This document shows positions 16,854 to 27,060 of a stretch of 64,000 bases of DNA, in pieces. How positions within the stretch are numbered: the stretch's first letter is position 1; every line of letters starts with the position of its first letter. The position numbers were made by a program, and so were the translations under genes. Source of the DNA: Posidoniimonas polymericola (GTDB lineage: Bacteria; Planctomycetota; Planctomycetia; Pirellulales; Lacipirellulaceae); contig NZ_SJPO01000016.1 in NCBI RefSeq assembly GCF_007859935.1, forward strand, positions 1-64,000. The letters run 5' to 3'. The notes beneath the pieces are model-generated. The model saw nothing but the letters and a program-made list of their open reading frames with translations. It ran no database searches and was not told the DNA's origin.

Positions 16854-17476
16854 GACGAAGCCCCGCTGATTCTTCGGTTCACGAAGTCCTGGACTTCTCG
16901 GAATGCAGCCAGCTCGTAGTGCGAGCCGGTCTTGATGACTGGCGATTCGAGTGCGGTAAACTGCGGGAGCACTTCATCGTGCGGCAGGAAATCGAGCCGG
17001 GTGGCGAGGATCGCGGCCTCAATCAACGCGTGCTTGGCACGGTTGAAGCCGACGAAATCGCGGAGCGTGGCCCCAGACGTGAGTCGACCGACGACCCGGG
17101 CCGGCTGCGGGGCGGCGTCGAATGCCTCGACCTCGAACTGCCGCCACCGGCACGCATCGGCCAGCACCGCGCCTCGGCCATCGGGCGTCGGGTGCGTGGC
17201 AGGCGGCGCTTGCAGAACGCCGATCGCGCAGCGGGCCAGCAGCGCGGCGTCGTCCGTAATGTGCAGCACGCCGCAGCCGGTCCACTCGAGATTCTCCAGC
17301 GTCCGCGACGGGGCGTAGGGCCGCAGCAGCAGCCGCTCGAACCGGGCGTCGACGATTGGCCCCATCGGCGCCAAGTGGACTGCGCCGTCTTGATCGAGTG
17401 TTGTGACCAGGCACTCCAGCAGCAGGCCGTCGGGCAGCGAGGGCGCGTCGTCGGTGTCGGTCGGCCAGGGCGGCAT
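16850..17476 (-). CDS. DUF447-family protein linked to the H4MPT pathway
   Basis: The motif 'LECLVTTLDQDGAVHLAPMG' (about residues 21-40) and the C-terminal 'RAKHALIEAAILATRLDFLP' pattern mark this 208-residue protein as a DUF447 member, a flavin-reductase-like split-barrel family that recurs in methanopterin gene clusters of methylotrophs, planctomycetes and archaea. Biochemical role unknown. ATG 17476 is chosen because GGGAGG lies about ten bases upstream, although a TTG at 17494 is also in frame. It starts four bases after pabA ends and overlaps the beta-RFAP synthase start. Confidence 0.85.
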   Translation of the reverse strand: MPPWPTDTDDAPSLPDGLLLECLVTTLDQDGAVHLAPMGPIVDARFERLLLRPYAPSRTLENLEWTGCGVLHITDDAALLARCAIGVLQAPPATHPTPDGRGAVLADACRWRQFEVEAFDAAPQPARVVGRLTSGATLRDFVGFNRAKHALIEAAILATRLDFLPHDEVLPQFTALESPVIKTGSHYELAAFREVQDFVNRRISGASS

Positions 17477-17480
17477 CGGA

Positions 17481-18077
17481 CTATGCCCTCCCAATTGAGG
17501 TCGGGCGGGCCGCGGTTTGGCTCACAAAGTTCCGCAGCAGGTCGAGCCCCCGCTCGGTCAAGATCGACTCGGGGTGGAACTGCAGCCCGACCGTTGGGTG
17601 CCCGCGGTGACGGACCGCCATCAGCACGCCGTCGTCGGTCCAGGCGGTCGGGACGAGCGCGTCGGGGAGGCTCGTTGGATCGGCGATCAGCGAGTGGTAG
17701 CGGCCGCACGGCATCGGGTTCGGCAGACCGGCGAAGACTCCCTGATCGTCGTGCCGCACCGCCGTTGCCTGGCCGTGCAGCGGCCGCTGGGCGACCGTGA
17801 CCTCGCCGCCAAACGCCGCGACGATCGCCTGGTGCCCCAGGCAGATGCCCAGGATTGGCAGCTCGCCACTCAATCGCCGGACCAGATCGACGGAGATACC
17901 GGCTTCGCAGGGCGTGCACGGGCCGGGCGAGAGCACCACCGCGGCGGGCGCCAACCTTCGCACTTCGCCGACGGTCAGCGCGTCGTTCCGGACGACCACG
18001 GTCTCGCAGCCGAGCAGCCGGAAGTACCGGGCCAGGTTGTGCACGAAGCTGTCGTAGTTGTCGATCAGCAGGATCAT
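17481..18077 (-). CDS. pabA: Aminodeoxychorismate/anthranilate synthase glutaminase subunit
   Basis: 'MILLIDNYDSFVHNLARYF' is the classic start of the class I glutamine amidotransferase subunit. The catalytic triad is Cys79 (in GICLGHQ), His168 and Glu170 (in QFHPES). The 198-residue length is typical. It releases ammonia from glutamine for the PabB/TrpE partner. The ATG overlaps the pabB stop by four bases, so the two are stoichiometrically coupled. TrpG and PabA are hard to tell apart by sequence; the PabB-type partner and downstream beta-RFAP synthase favour 4-aminobenzoate synthesis. Confidence 0.93.
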   Translation of the reverse strand: MILLIDNYDSFVHNLARYFRLLGCETVVVRNDALTVGEVRRLAPAAVVLSPGPCTPCEAGISVDLVRRLSGELPILGICLGHQAIVAAFGGEVTVAQRPLHGQATAVRHDDQGVFAGLPNPMPCGRYHSLIADPTSLPDALVPTAWTDDGVLMAVRHRGHPTVGLQFHPESILTERGLDLLRNFVSQTAARPTSIGRA

Positions 18078-19513
18078 CGCGTCTCGCGGGGCAGGGCGGC
18101 CAGCATGCCGGCCGCCTTCTGCAGGGTTTCCTCGTACTCGTCGGCGGGGACCGAGTCGGCCACCACCCCGCCGCCAACCGACATCTGCAGCCAGCCGTGC
18201 GACGCCACCGCGGTACGGATTAGGATACTGCTGTCCATCGCCCCGTTGAAGCCGATGAACGCCAGCGATCCACAGTACGGGCCGCGGGTGGAGCTCTCGA
18301 GCTCGGCGATGATCTCCATCGCCCGCACCTTCGGCGCGCCGGTGATCGACCCGCCAGGGAAGCACGCCTTGAGCACGTCGAGTGGCTCGGCGTCGTCGCG
18401 CAGACGCCCCTCCACCACCGACACCAGGTGGTGCACCTGCTGGTACGACTCGAGCCCGCACAGCACCGGGACCTCAATCGAGTCGTCGGTGCAAACACGC
18501 GAGAGGTCGTTGCGGAGCAGGTCGACAATCATCGTGTTCTCGGCCCGGTCCTTGACGGAGCCGGCCAGCTCGGCGGCCAGCCGTTGATCGACCGCGGGGT
18601 CGGCAGAGCGGGGGCGGGTTCCCTTGATGGGGCGGGTCTCGACCCGGCGGTTGTCGATCCGGAGGAACCGCTCGGGCGACGCGCTGCACAGCACGGCGTC
18701 GCCGGCGTCGAAGTACCCCGCAAACGGCGCCGGGCTCTGCTCGCGTAGCCGCAAGTAGTAGGAGGACGGGAGCTCGCTGAGGGGGGCGAGCAGACGCTGC
18801 GTCAAGTTGACCTGAAACACATCGCCGGCGTGGATGTAGTCGACTGACCGCTGCACGGCGGCCAGGTACCCCTCCCGTGTGAAGTCGCTGGTGACGCCAG
18901 GCTGGTCTTGCAAAGGGCATTGCGGCGGGAGATCGAGCACGCCCGCAGTATCCGGCGGTGCGCCGGTGAACTTGGGCGGCCCCGCCTCGACCAGCTTCCA
19001 GAACGACTGCAAACGCCCCCGCGCGCGTTCGGCGCGGGCTGCGGAATCGTGCTCGGGCAGGCCCTGTGAGACGACAAAGAGGTCCTGCGCGAAGTGATCG
19101 AACGCGAACACCACATCGTACAGGCCCACCGCCATAGTTGCCGTATCCAACCCCGAGTGCCTGGCCGTGGGAAGGGTTTCCAGGGCGTGGCAAAGCTCGT
19201 AGCCGAAGTAGCCCGCTGCGCCCCCCTGGAACGGCGGGAGTCCGGGGATGGTCGCGGTGGAATGCGGAGAGAGCTGCTCGGCGACGCGTCCGAACCCGTC
19301 GGTGTCACCGTCGGCGGTGATCCACGCAAACGGATCGGCGGCTACGTAGGAGTAGCGACCGAGCTGCTCGTCGCGCATAGAGCTATCGAAAAACACACAC
19401 CCAGGCAGTCCGCGTAGCGCGGCGAACACGTCGAGCGTCGTGGGCGCATCGGCAAGGGGCTGCTGAAGCCAGCAGGCGCCCTCAGCGGTGGTTTGTAGCG
19501 GGGCAGGCGGCAT
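18074..19513 (-). CDS. pabB: Aminodeoxychorismate synthase component I
   Basis: The chorismate-binding domain carries 'PIKGTRPRSADPAVDQRLA' (about residue 290 on), 'ENTMIVDLLRNDLSRVC' and 'GGSITGAPKVRAMEIIAELE'. The Lys in PIKGT is typical of PabB, whereas TrpE normally has Ala, so this should make aminodeoxychorismate. ATG 19513 gives 479 residues, close to the family norm; the longer frame to 19567 runs into a Met-poor leader. An aminodeoxychorismate lyase (PabC) is not visible here. The gene lies between a DHPS-like gene and pabA in the H4MPT-related operon. Confidence 0.93.
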   Translation of the reverse strand: MPPAPLQTTAEGACWLQQPLADAPTTLDVFAALRGLPGCVFFDSSMRDEQLGRYSYVAADPFAWITADGDTDGFGRVAEQLSPHSTATIPGLPPFQGGAAGYFGYELCHALETLPTARHSGLDTATMAVGLYDVVFAFDHFAQDLFVVSQGLPEHDSAARAERARGRLQSFWKLVEAGPPKFTGAPPDTAGVLDLPPQCPLQDQPGVTSDFTREGYLAAVQRSVDYIHAGDVFQVNLTQRLLAPLSELPSSYYLRLREQSPAPFAGYFDAGDAVLCSASPERFLRIDNRRVETRPIKGTRPRSADPAVDQRLAAELAGSVKDRAENTMIVDLLRNDLSRVCTDDSIEVPVLCGLESYQQVHHLVSVVEGRLRDDAEPLDVLKACFPGGSITGAPKVRAMEIIAELESSTRGPYCGSLAFIGFNGAMDSSILIRTAVASHGWLQMSVGGGVVADSVPADEYEETLQKAAGMLAALPRETR

Positions 19514-19594
19514 TAGGCGATTATGGCCGACCCGGCGCCCGACCGGCAGCCCTCTTGCAATCGCCACTAATCGCTGGTCGTCAATCGCTGATCG

Positions 19595-21001
19595 TCAACC
19601 CCGAGGGCGGTCGGCGTACCGGGCGAGTCGGTGGCTCGACTCCGGCTGCGTCAGGTACCCCCAGTCGAGCGATTCGTCCTGCTCGTACGACTTGCCGAGG
19701 GCGAGCGCGGTGGCCGCCTTGGAGAGTTCGTGGCCCAGGTAGAACGCGTGGCTTGCGTCGATCGGCCGGTCGACCGCGCCCGACTGCACCGCGTCGAGCA
19801 GCTGCTGGAACACCACAAACGGGTCGCGGTCGTGCAGGTGGAGCTGCTTGCCGACCAGGTGAATCTCTCCCGCCGCGGCGAACACTCGGTAGTTGGGGTC
19901 GCGGATCTCGCTGGCTAGTTGGTCGAGCAACTCGGGCGCAATCTCTGTTGTCTGGCCGCCGCGGAGCGTCACCAATCCCGAGTCGAGGTGCTTTGGCAGC
20001 GTCTGCTGCGACACCGCGTGGTGCACGAGTCGGCGGGCCAGGTCGCACTCCTTCACGCTCGTGGCCGCCCACGGGATGACCTGGGTCGTCAGCACGCTGC
20101 GGACCCCTAGTTCTTCACAAAAGCCGAGCAGCAGCGTGTTGACGCCCGCCGAGTCGACCTCGGTCAGCTCGGTCAGGTTGCCGATCCCCATCAGCATCTC
20201 GGCGTCGGGGTACCGGCGGCGGACGTCGGCGTAGCGGGTGAGGCTCGCGGCGAAGCCGAACCCGATCGGCTCGAGGATCGGGTCGACCCGCAGCGGCACG
20301 CCCTGCTTGGCCAGCAAGTCGATGGTCTCGTCGAGCCCGGCGAGCGATTTCGGTTCGTCGGGGATCGCGATCACCTCGCAGCCCCAGTCGGCCGCGGCTT
20401 CTCGGTTGCAGCTGTTTACCGACAGCACGAGCTCGGCGTCGGCCGCCACGGCGGGGGCAATCTCTTGCGGGTTCAGGCTGTCGATCGACACCCGCAGGCC
20501 TGCGTCACGCAGCGCCCGCACGGCGTCGCCGACGCCCGCCCAGGCGCCGCCTGGCTCGCAGCCAATATCGATGACATCCGCGCCCTCTGCCGCGAGCCGC
20601 TTGCCGATCCGCACGATCTCGGCCAGCTCGAGCCGTGGGCAGTGGTTGATCTCGGCGATGATCTCGATGCGGTGGGCGCCGTACTCGGGGGGGCGATTGG
20701 TTCCCCCCAGGAACCGTGGCAGGTCCCGCAGGTCGCGTGGGCCGCGCTCCACGGGCTTGCCGGTTGCTTGCTGAATCGGACTCAGGTCCCCCTCGCAGTA
20801 TCCGGGCACGATGACCCTGCTCGAGGCGGCCGGGGCCGCCACCCGCTTGGCGATCCAGTCGGGCGTCATCAACGCCGCGACCGTAATCGGCAGCACGTCC
20901 ACCGAGTAACCCAGCGGCAGCTCGTCCGACAGGGTCGCCAGCACCCGCCGCAGCGACGGTTCGGCCAACCGGCCCGTGACGAGATGCAGATGTTCAGGCA
21001 T
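19595..21001 (-). CDS. Dihydropteroate-synthase-like protein (DUF6513/archaeal DHPS-related type)
   Basis: The centre holds a pterin-binding TIM-barrel pattern: 'AEINHCPRLELAEIVRIGKR', 'ADVIDIGCEPGGAWAGVGDA' (the equivalent of the DHPS D-I-G-x-E/G-S-T segment) and 'LRVSIDSLNPQEI'. An N-terminal domain of about 120 residues precedes it, as in archaeal DHPS-related proteins of methanopterin clusters. Standard folate DHPS is about 280 residues; this one is 468. Its likely job is coupling of the pterin moiety to the beta-RFAP product or a related step. It lies 81 bases upstream of pabB. Confidence 0.82.
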   Translation of the reverse strand: MPEHLHLVTGRLAEPSLRRVLATLSDELPLGYSVDVLPITVAALMTPDWIAKRVAAPAASSRVIVPGYCEGDLSPIQQATGKPVERGPRDLRDLPRFLGGTNRPPEYGAHRIEIIAEINHCPRLELAEIVRIGKRLAAEGADVIDIGCEPGGAWAGVGDAVRALRDAGLRVSIDSLNPQEIAPAVAADAELVLSVNSCNREAAADWGCEVIAIPDEPKSLAGLDETIDLLAKQGVPLRVDPILEPIGFGFAASLTRYADVRRRYPDAEMLMGIGNLTELTEVDSAGVNTLLLGFCEELGVRSVLTTQVIPWAATSVKECDLARRLVHHAVSQQTLPKHLDSGLVTLRGGQTTEIAPELLDQLASEIRDPNYRVFAAAGEIHLVGKQLHLHDRDPFVVFQQLLDAVQSGAVDRPIDASHAFYLGHELSKAATALALGKSYEQDESLDWGYLTQPESSHRLARYADRPRG

Positions 21002-21023
21002 AGAGCGGCGCGAGGTCGATTTC

Positions 21024-21812
21024 TTAGGAGTCGGCGGAGCCGGCGAAACCGCCGTTGATGTTCAGCACCTGACCGGTGACAAACGCCGCTTGCGGCGACG
21101 CCAGGTAGGCGGCGGCCGCGGCGACGTCGTCGGGGGCGCCCCAACGCTCGAGTAGCGACTCGAGGCGGGCGCGGTCCTGCCAGTAGTCGGGGGCGGTCTC
21201 GCCCCACTTGGTCTGGATCCAGCCCGGCGCCAAGCAGTTGACCCGGACCTGGGGGGCGAGCGACTTTGCCAGGCTGCGGGTGAAGGCCATCACGGCGCCC
21301 TTGATGGCGGCGAACATCTCGCCGCTGTCGCCGGCCATGCCGGTCTCGGCCTGGTCCCAGCCGACTGTGAGGATGACGCCCTCGCCGCGCTGCTGCATCC
21401 GCTTGCCGACCTCACGGCAGGTGAGCATGCCGCCGCGAACGTCCGTCTGGTAGAGCAGGTCCAGCTTCTCGGCGAACGGCATCTGGGCGGCCTCGCCGGT
21501 CAGCACATCAGCCCCCGCGTTCTGCACCCAGATGTCGATCGGCCGCCAGGCCCACGAGTCGGACGCCAGCCGCCCGCAGGCCGCCGGCTCGGACAGGTCG
21601 CCCAGCAGGCAGTGGCAGTCCCGCCCCAGCGCCCGCAGGGCGGCGGCGGTTTCATCGAGGCCGGCCGCGTTGCGTCGGGCCTGGATCACCAGGTCCGCCC
21701 CCAGGCCGCCCAGCGCTAAGGCAACCGCTCGACCAATCCCCGACGAGGCGCCGGTAACCGCCGCCGTTTTTCCGGCGAGCGTCTGAGCTAGGGGGGCGGT
21801 CGGTTCGGCCAT
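21024..21812 (-). CDS. SDR-fold protein lacking the catalytic tyrosine
   Basis: The N-terminal 'GKTAAVTGASSGIGRAVALA' (about residues 14-33) is an intact NAD(P)-binding TGxxxGIG motif, and 'NCLAPGWIQTKWGE' and 'FVTGQVLNINGG' are typical of FabG-like SDRs. At the active site, however, the YxxxK motif reads F-A-A-I-K, so the catalytic Tyr is Phe, and the usual Ser is not evident in ILTVGWDQAE. It may bind nucleotide without classical SDR catalysis, or use another mechanism. It lies 22 bases upstream of the DHPS-like gene, in the same operon. Confidence 0.85.
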   Translation of the reverse strand: MAEPTAPLAQTLAGKTAAVTGASSGIGRAVALALGGLGADLVIQARRNAAGLDETAAALRALGRDCHCLLGDLSEPAACGRLASDSWAWRPIDIWVQNAGADVLTGEAAQMPFAEKLDLLYQTDVRGGMLTCREVGKRMQQRGEGVILTVGWDQAETGMAGDSGEMFAAIKGAVMAFTRSLAKSLAPQVRVNCLAPGWIQTKWGETAPDYWQDRARLESLLERWGAPDDVAAAAAYLASPQAAFVTGQVLNINGGFAGSADS

Positions 21813-21859
21813 CGCGTCATTCTACCCGTGACGAACAGGGCAGGGGAGGCGACCGCCGG

Positions 21860-23005
21860 TCAATCGGGCGAGTTTTCGAGCAGCCAGTCCTCGAGGATCA
21901 CGTGCTCGACCTCGGCCGCGCGGAGCAGCGACGCCCGCTGCGGCACGATCGACGCCAGCCACGGCCGGCCGGCGAGCTGCTTCAGCGCCCGCATGCTGAG
22001 CCCCGAGACCGTCGTCCCCGAGGTCTGCTGCGTGACGTTGTCCGACAGCCGCTTGAAGGTTGCGGGGATCAGGTTGGGCTCCGGGCCGATGTGGATCACG
22101 CCCCGCACGTTCGAGCTCAGCGTGACGCAGACCGCGTCCCACAGCCGCTGCGGGTGGTCGATCCATGCGCGGAGCAGTTCGTGCAGGCTCGGCTCGCTGG
22201 CGGTCATCCGACCGGTGACTAGCGAGAACACCGGCGGCCGGGCGACGGACGCGTCGGCCCGCATCGTCTGGATCATCACGGAGGCCCGGTCGGGGACGCA
22301 GCGCTGCCGGACAATAGGGGTGTGCAGCGGCGGCCACTTGGAGTCGTTCTGCCGCAAGTACACCCGCGACGGGCTGAGCACCTTCATCTCGGCGCGGAAC
22401 CGATCGAGCGTGTTGTCCTGCCCGAGGACGATCAGCGTATTGGGCGACAGCACCGCGGAGACGGCAATCACGCCGTGCCCCTCGGAGGTGATGTCGGCGC
22501 ACAGGCGGTGGGCCTCGACCTCGCTGATGGCGAGCTTCCGCGAGAACACCACCCCCATGGTGACGTCCTCCGCCAGAGCGGCGCAGTCGGTGGCCATCGC
22601 TAGTGGGGCGCGGATCGCCTCACTCTGGGGAGTCGCCCCGGCGGCCGCCAACGCGACCACCTCGCCCAGGCTGTAACCGTAGGCCATCTGCGCCTGCCCA
22701 ATATCGAGCCCGTGCACCTCGCGGAGCAGGTCGACATGACCAAGCTCCACCGCGTAGATCAACGCCACGGAATCGGCGTAGTCGTCAAACCCGGTCGGCC
22801 TGCGGCAGACCACGCGGTCGACAAGGTCGACCGACCGCTGCAGCTCGTCGCTGGCGATGTGGCTTACCTCATCCAAGCGGCGTGTGAGGATCTCCCGGTA
22901 GGCCGGTCGCTCGATCAATTCCGGCGTGCGACCCAGGTTGGTCGTGTTGTAGCCGCGGAAGGCTAGCGCCGACCGCGGGAGCAGCGTTTCGAGAGGAGTC
23001 GTCAT
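21860..23005 (-). CDS. Acyltransferase (malonyl-CoA:ACP transacylase-like) domain protein
   Basis: GYSLGEVVALAAAG (about residues 111-124) is a GHSxGE-type nucleophile elbow with Tyr in place of the first His, and 'WPPLHTPIV' (about 222-230) carries the expected active-site His. The fold therefore matches the FabD/acyltransferase superfamily, but the N-terminus is unusual ('LLPRSALAFRGYNTTNLGRT') and no ACP or ketosynthase lies nearby. ATG 23005 is preferred to GTG 23008. It lies 47 bases upstream of the SDR-like gene and may be first in the seven-gene operon. Substrate unknown. Confidence 0.78.
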   Translation of the reverse strand: MTTPLETLLPRSALAFRGYNTTNLGRTPELIERPAYREILTRRLDEVSHIASDELQRSVDLVDRVVCRRPTGFDDYADSVALIYAVELGHVDLLREVHGLDIGQAQMAYGYSLGEVVALAAAGATPQSEAIRAPLAMATDCAALAEDVTMGVVFSRKLAISEVEAHRLCADITSEGHGVIAVSAVLSPNTLIVLGQDNTLDRFRAEMKVLSPSRVYLRQNDSKWPPLHTPIVRQRCVPDRASVMIQTMRADASVARPPVFSLVTGRMTASEPSLHELLRAWIDHPQRLWDAVCVTLSSNVRGVIHIGPEPNLIPATFKRLSDNVTQQTSGTTVSGLSMRALKQLAGRPWLASIVPQRASLLRAAEVEHVILEDWLLENSPD

Positions 23006-23227
23006 CACCTTCTAGGATACCTCCTGACGCCCAAGCGGGCCGCGGAAACGCGCCCACGGCGGCGCATTCATGCCAACCGGCGCCGTGCCGGCACGGGATC
23101 GCCGGCTCCGGACGGACCGCCGCAACAATTCCGCCCTGAGGGGGGGCCGTGACCTAGAGTTTAGGGTGCTGGGTCTGCGCCACGACGGCGCCGACCGCAT
23201 CACCGAGACCCTCCCGGGGCGCCCAAG

Positions 23228-23623
23228 ATGCTGACCACCGCTCAGATTATGACGACCGACGTGGTCACCATTTCGTCGACGGCGACCATCCAGGACGCCA
23301 TCGAGTTGCTGGTGCGTCGGCGCATCAGCGGCCTGCCGGTGATCGGTCCGACGGGTCAGCTGGTCGGCATCATTACGGAGTTCGCGCTGTTGGCGATGGC
23401 CTACGACCAGGATCTCCAGGACGACCCGATCGAGCGTCACATGACGCGCGACGTGATCACGGTCGACTCGAGCGACTCGATTAGCCGGGCGACCGACCTG
23501 TTTATCCTGCACCGCGTCCGCCGTCTGCCGGTTGTCGAGGGGGGACGCCTTGTCGGGCTGCTGTCACGCCACGACATCCTCAACGCGCTGATCTCGGAGC
23601 GGGCGCCCGTGTGCACGGCGTGA
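23228..23623 (+). CDS. Two-CBS-domain protein
   Basis: The 131-residue protein is essentially two CBS motifs: 'IMTTDVVTISSTATIQDAIE' (about residues 8-27) and 'HMTRDVITVDSSDSISRATD' (about 73-92), each followed by the typical 'ISGLPVIGPTGQLVGIIT' or 'VRRLPVVEGGRLVGLLSRHD' strand. Stand-alone CBS pairs usually sense adenosine nucleotides. It lies upstream of a degenerate receiver and the GspE ATPase, separated by 135 bases, so it could feed energy status into the secretion machinery; that is inference from position only. Confidence 0.92.
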   Translation: MLTTAQIMTTDVVTISSTATIQDAIELLVRRRISGLPVIGPTGQLVGIITEFALLAMAYDQDLQDDPIERHMTRDVITVDSSDSISRATDLFILHRVRRLPVVEGGRLVGLLSRHDILNALISERAPVCTA

Positions 23624-23693
23624 CCCGCGCCGGTCGCCGCCCGCACAAACCGCGGGAGCGGCGCGCCAACCCGTCTGGTTTTCGACCAGAACA

Positions 23694-23722
23694 TTGACTT
23701 GCATCCTGGCGGAAGTACCTAT
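23694..23722 (+). promoter_or_regulatory. Possible sigma70-type promoter before the secretion operon
   Basis: TTGACT (23694-23699) is a good -35, but the -10 about 17 bases downstream (ACCTAT/TACCTA, 23716-23722) is poor. It lies about 40 bases upstream of the receiver-like gene that opens the GspE operon. Weak evidence. Confidence 0.3.
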
Positions 23723-23758
23723 TGCTGACGCTTTACGCGCAGACAACAGGCGCCCGCT

Positions 23759-24151
23759 ATGCAAGACAAACCCATCAATGTGCTGCTCATCGAAGAGGAG
23801 CCGATGCTGCGCGAGATCACCTCGTTCAGGCTCGAGCTGCTCGGCTACCGGGTCGAGTGCGTCGAGTCGGCCGAGCAGGCATTGGACCGACTCTCCGGCG
23901 AGCTGCCCGACCTGATGATCGTGGGCCACTTCCTGCCGGGGATGAGCGGCATCGAGCTGATCGACCGCGTCAGCAACGACATCCGCACCAGCTCGGTGCC
24001 GGTGATGCTGCTCTCGCCCAACGCGGACCTCGACCACGTGCAACGCGCCTACACCGCGGGCGCCAAGGAGTATCTTGTCGCGCCCTACGACCCCATGGTG
24101 CTGCAGGACAAGATCCACAAGCTCGCCTCGCGCAGGCCCACGGCCACCTAG
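23759..24151 (+). CDS. Degenerate receiver-domain protein (pseudo-receiver)
   Basis: The fold follows CheY-type receivers ('INVLLIEEEP' at residues 6-15, 'GMSGIELIDRVSNDI', 'GAKEYLVAPYDPMVLQDKI'), but the phospho-acceptor Asp is Gly56 in 'LMIVGHFLP', the acidic pair is Glu-Glu, and the conserved Lys of the K-P motif is Ala in 'LVAPYD'. Aspartyl phosphorylation is therefore unlikely. Stand-alone and 130 residues long, it lies 37 bases upstream of the GspE ATPase gene, so it probably acts as a protein-interaction module on the secretion ATPase or is controlled by another signal. Confidence 0.88.
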   Translation: MQDKPINVLLIEEEPMLREITSFRLELLGYRVECVESAEQALDRLSGELPDLMIVGHFLPGMSGIELIDRVSNDIRTSSVPVMLLSPNADLDHVQRAYTAGAKEYLVAPYDPMVLQDKIHKLASRRPTAT

Positions 24152-24188
24152 GCCCCCTACACAGAATCCCCGCCCGCTGCTCTGACGA

Positions 24189-25877
<1,689 letters not shown>

Positions 25878-25891
25878 GGAAGGCTCGCCAC

Positions 25892-27058
25892 ATGAACGCC
25901 AGAGCATCAGCGCTGCCCGCGTCCGCCCGCCGCAATCGCTCGGGCGCCGGCCAAGAAGGCTGGCTGGCCGGCTTCGACGACCTGCGGAAGAGCCTCGCCA
26001 AATGGATGCGGCGCGACCACCTTAGCAGTGCGGACATCACGTTCCTGTTCCGCAGCCTAGCGACGCTGGTCGACAGCGGCGTGTCGCTGCCGAAGTCGCT
26101 CGGTGCGCTGGCCGAAGAACGCGCGATGGAGCGCTCGCAGCACGTCGTCAAGGACTTGCAGCGGCGCCTCGAGAACGGCTCGAGCTTCAGCGCCGCCCTG
26201 CAGACGCACCCGGAAACTTTCGACCGCGTTACGGTCAACCAGATCAAGGTGGGCGAGCGCACCGGCGCGCTCGCCTCGACCCTCGACCACATCGCGATGC
26301 AGCGGGAGAAGTCGGGCAAGCTCCGCGCCGAGGTCACCAAGAAGCTGGCGTACCCGGCCATGCTGATGCTGGTTGGCAGCGGCGTCATCGCGTTCCTGCT
26401 GGGGTACGTGGTGCCCGTCTTCGAGGAGACCTACAACTCGGCCAAGGTGCCGCTCCCTGGGGTGACCCGGCTGATGATCGCCGTGGGGGCCTTTGCTCAG
26501 AGCTACGGTCCTTGGCTGCTGCTCGGGCTGGCGGCCCTGGCGTTCTTGTTCAAGAAGCTGCGAGAGCGGGACAACGTCGCCCTGGCGATGGACCAGTGGA
26601 TGCTGCGGACGCCGCTGTTCGGACCCTGGCTGCGGAACATCGCCGTGCTCGAGCTGATCGACGCGCTCACCAACCTGATGGGCTCCGGCTACACGCTGGT
26701 GGAATCGCTGGCGGAGGCCCGCACCTCGGTCAGCAACCGGGCGGTCAAGCTGTGCGTCCGCGATTTGTACGCCGGCGTGGACCGCGGCGAACGCTTCAGC
26801 CGCACGGTCGAGGAGCACGCCGACCTGTTCCCGCCGATGGTCAGTCAGCTGATCATCGTGGGCGAACGAACCGGCAACCTGCTCAACGCCGCCCGCCACA
26901 TCCAGCGTCACCTGGAGGACGAGATCGAGCGGAAGGCGAACGCGCTGGTTGGGTTCATCGAGCCCGCGCTGACCATCACGCTCGCGGCTGCGGTGGCGGT
27001 GATCCTGCTTGCGATCTACCTGCCCATGTTCGACATGATCAACACGATTGGCGCCTGA
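25892..27058 (+). CDS. gspF: Type II secretion/type IV pilus inner-membrane platform protein (GspF/PilC family)
   Basis: Two tandem T2SSF domains are seen, each with the 'FxxRxLATLVDSGVSLxxSL' pattern: 'FLFRSLATLVDSGVSLPKSL' near residue 50 and 'ELIDALTNLMGSGYTLVESL' near 255. Each is followed by 'VGERTGALASTLDHIA' or 'VGERTGNLLNAARHIQ' and a membrane segment, with a third membrane segment at the C-terminus ('IEPALTITLAAAVAVILLAI'). Length (388 aa) fits. It couples the GspE ATPase to pseudopilin extraction from the membrane. GGAAGG precedes the ATG. Confidence 0.95.
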   Translation: MNARASALPASARRNRSGAGQEGWLAGFDDLRKSLAKWMRRDHLSSADITFLFRSLATLVDSGVSLPKSLGALAEERAMERSQHVVKDLQRRLENGSSFSAALQTHPETFDRVTVNQIKVGERTGALASTLDHIAMQREKSGKLRAEVTKKLAYPAMLMLVGSGVIAFLLGYVVPVFEETYNSAKVPLPGVTRLMIAVGAFAQSYGPWLLLGLAALAFLFKKLRERDNVALAMDQWMLRTPLFGPWLRNIAVLELIDALTNLMGSGYTLVESLAEARTSVSNRAVKLCVRDLYAGVDRGERFSRTVEEHADLFPPMVSQLIIVGERTGNLLNAARHIQRHLEDEIERKANALVGFIEPALTITLAAAVAVILLAIYLPMFDMINTIGA

Positions 27059-27060
27059 CC

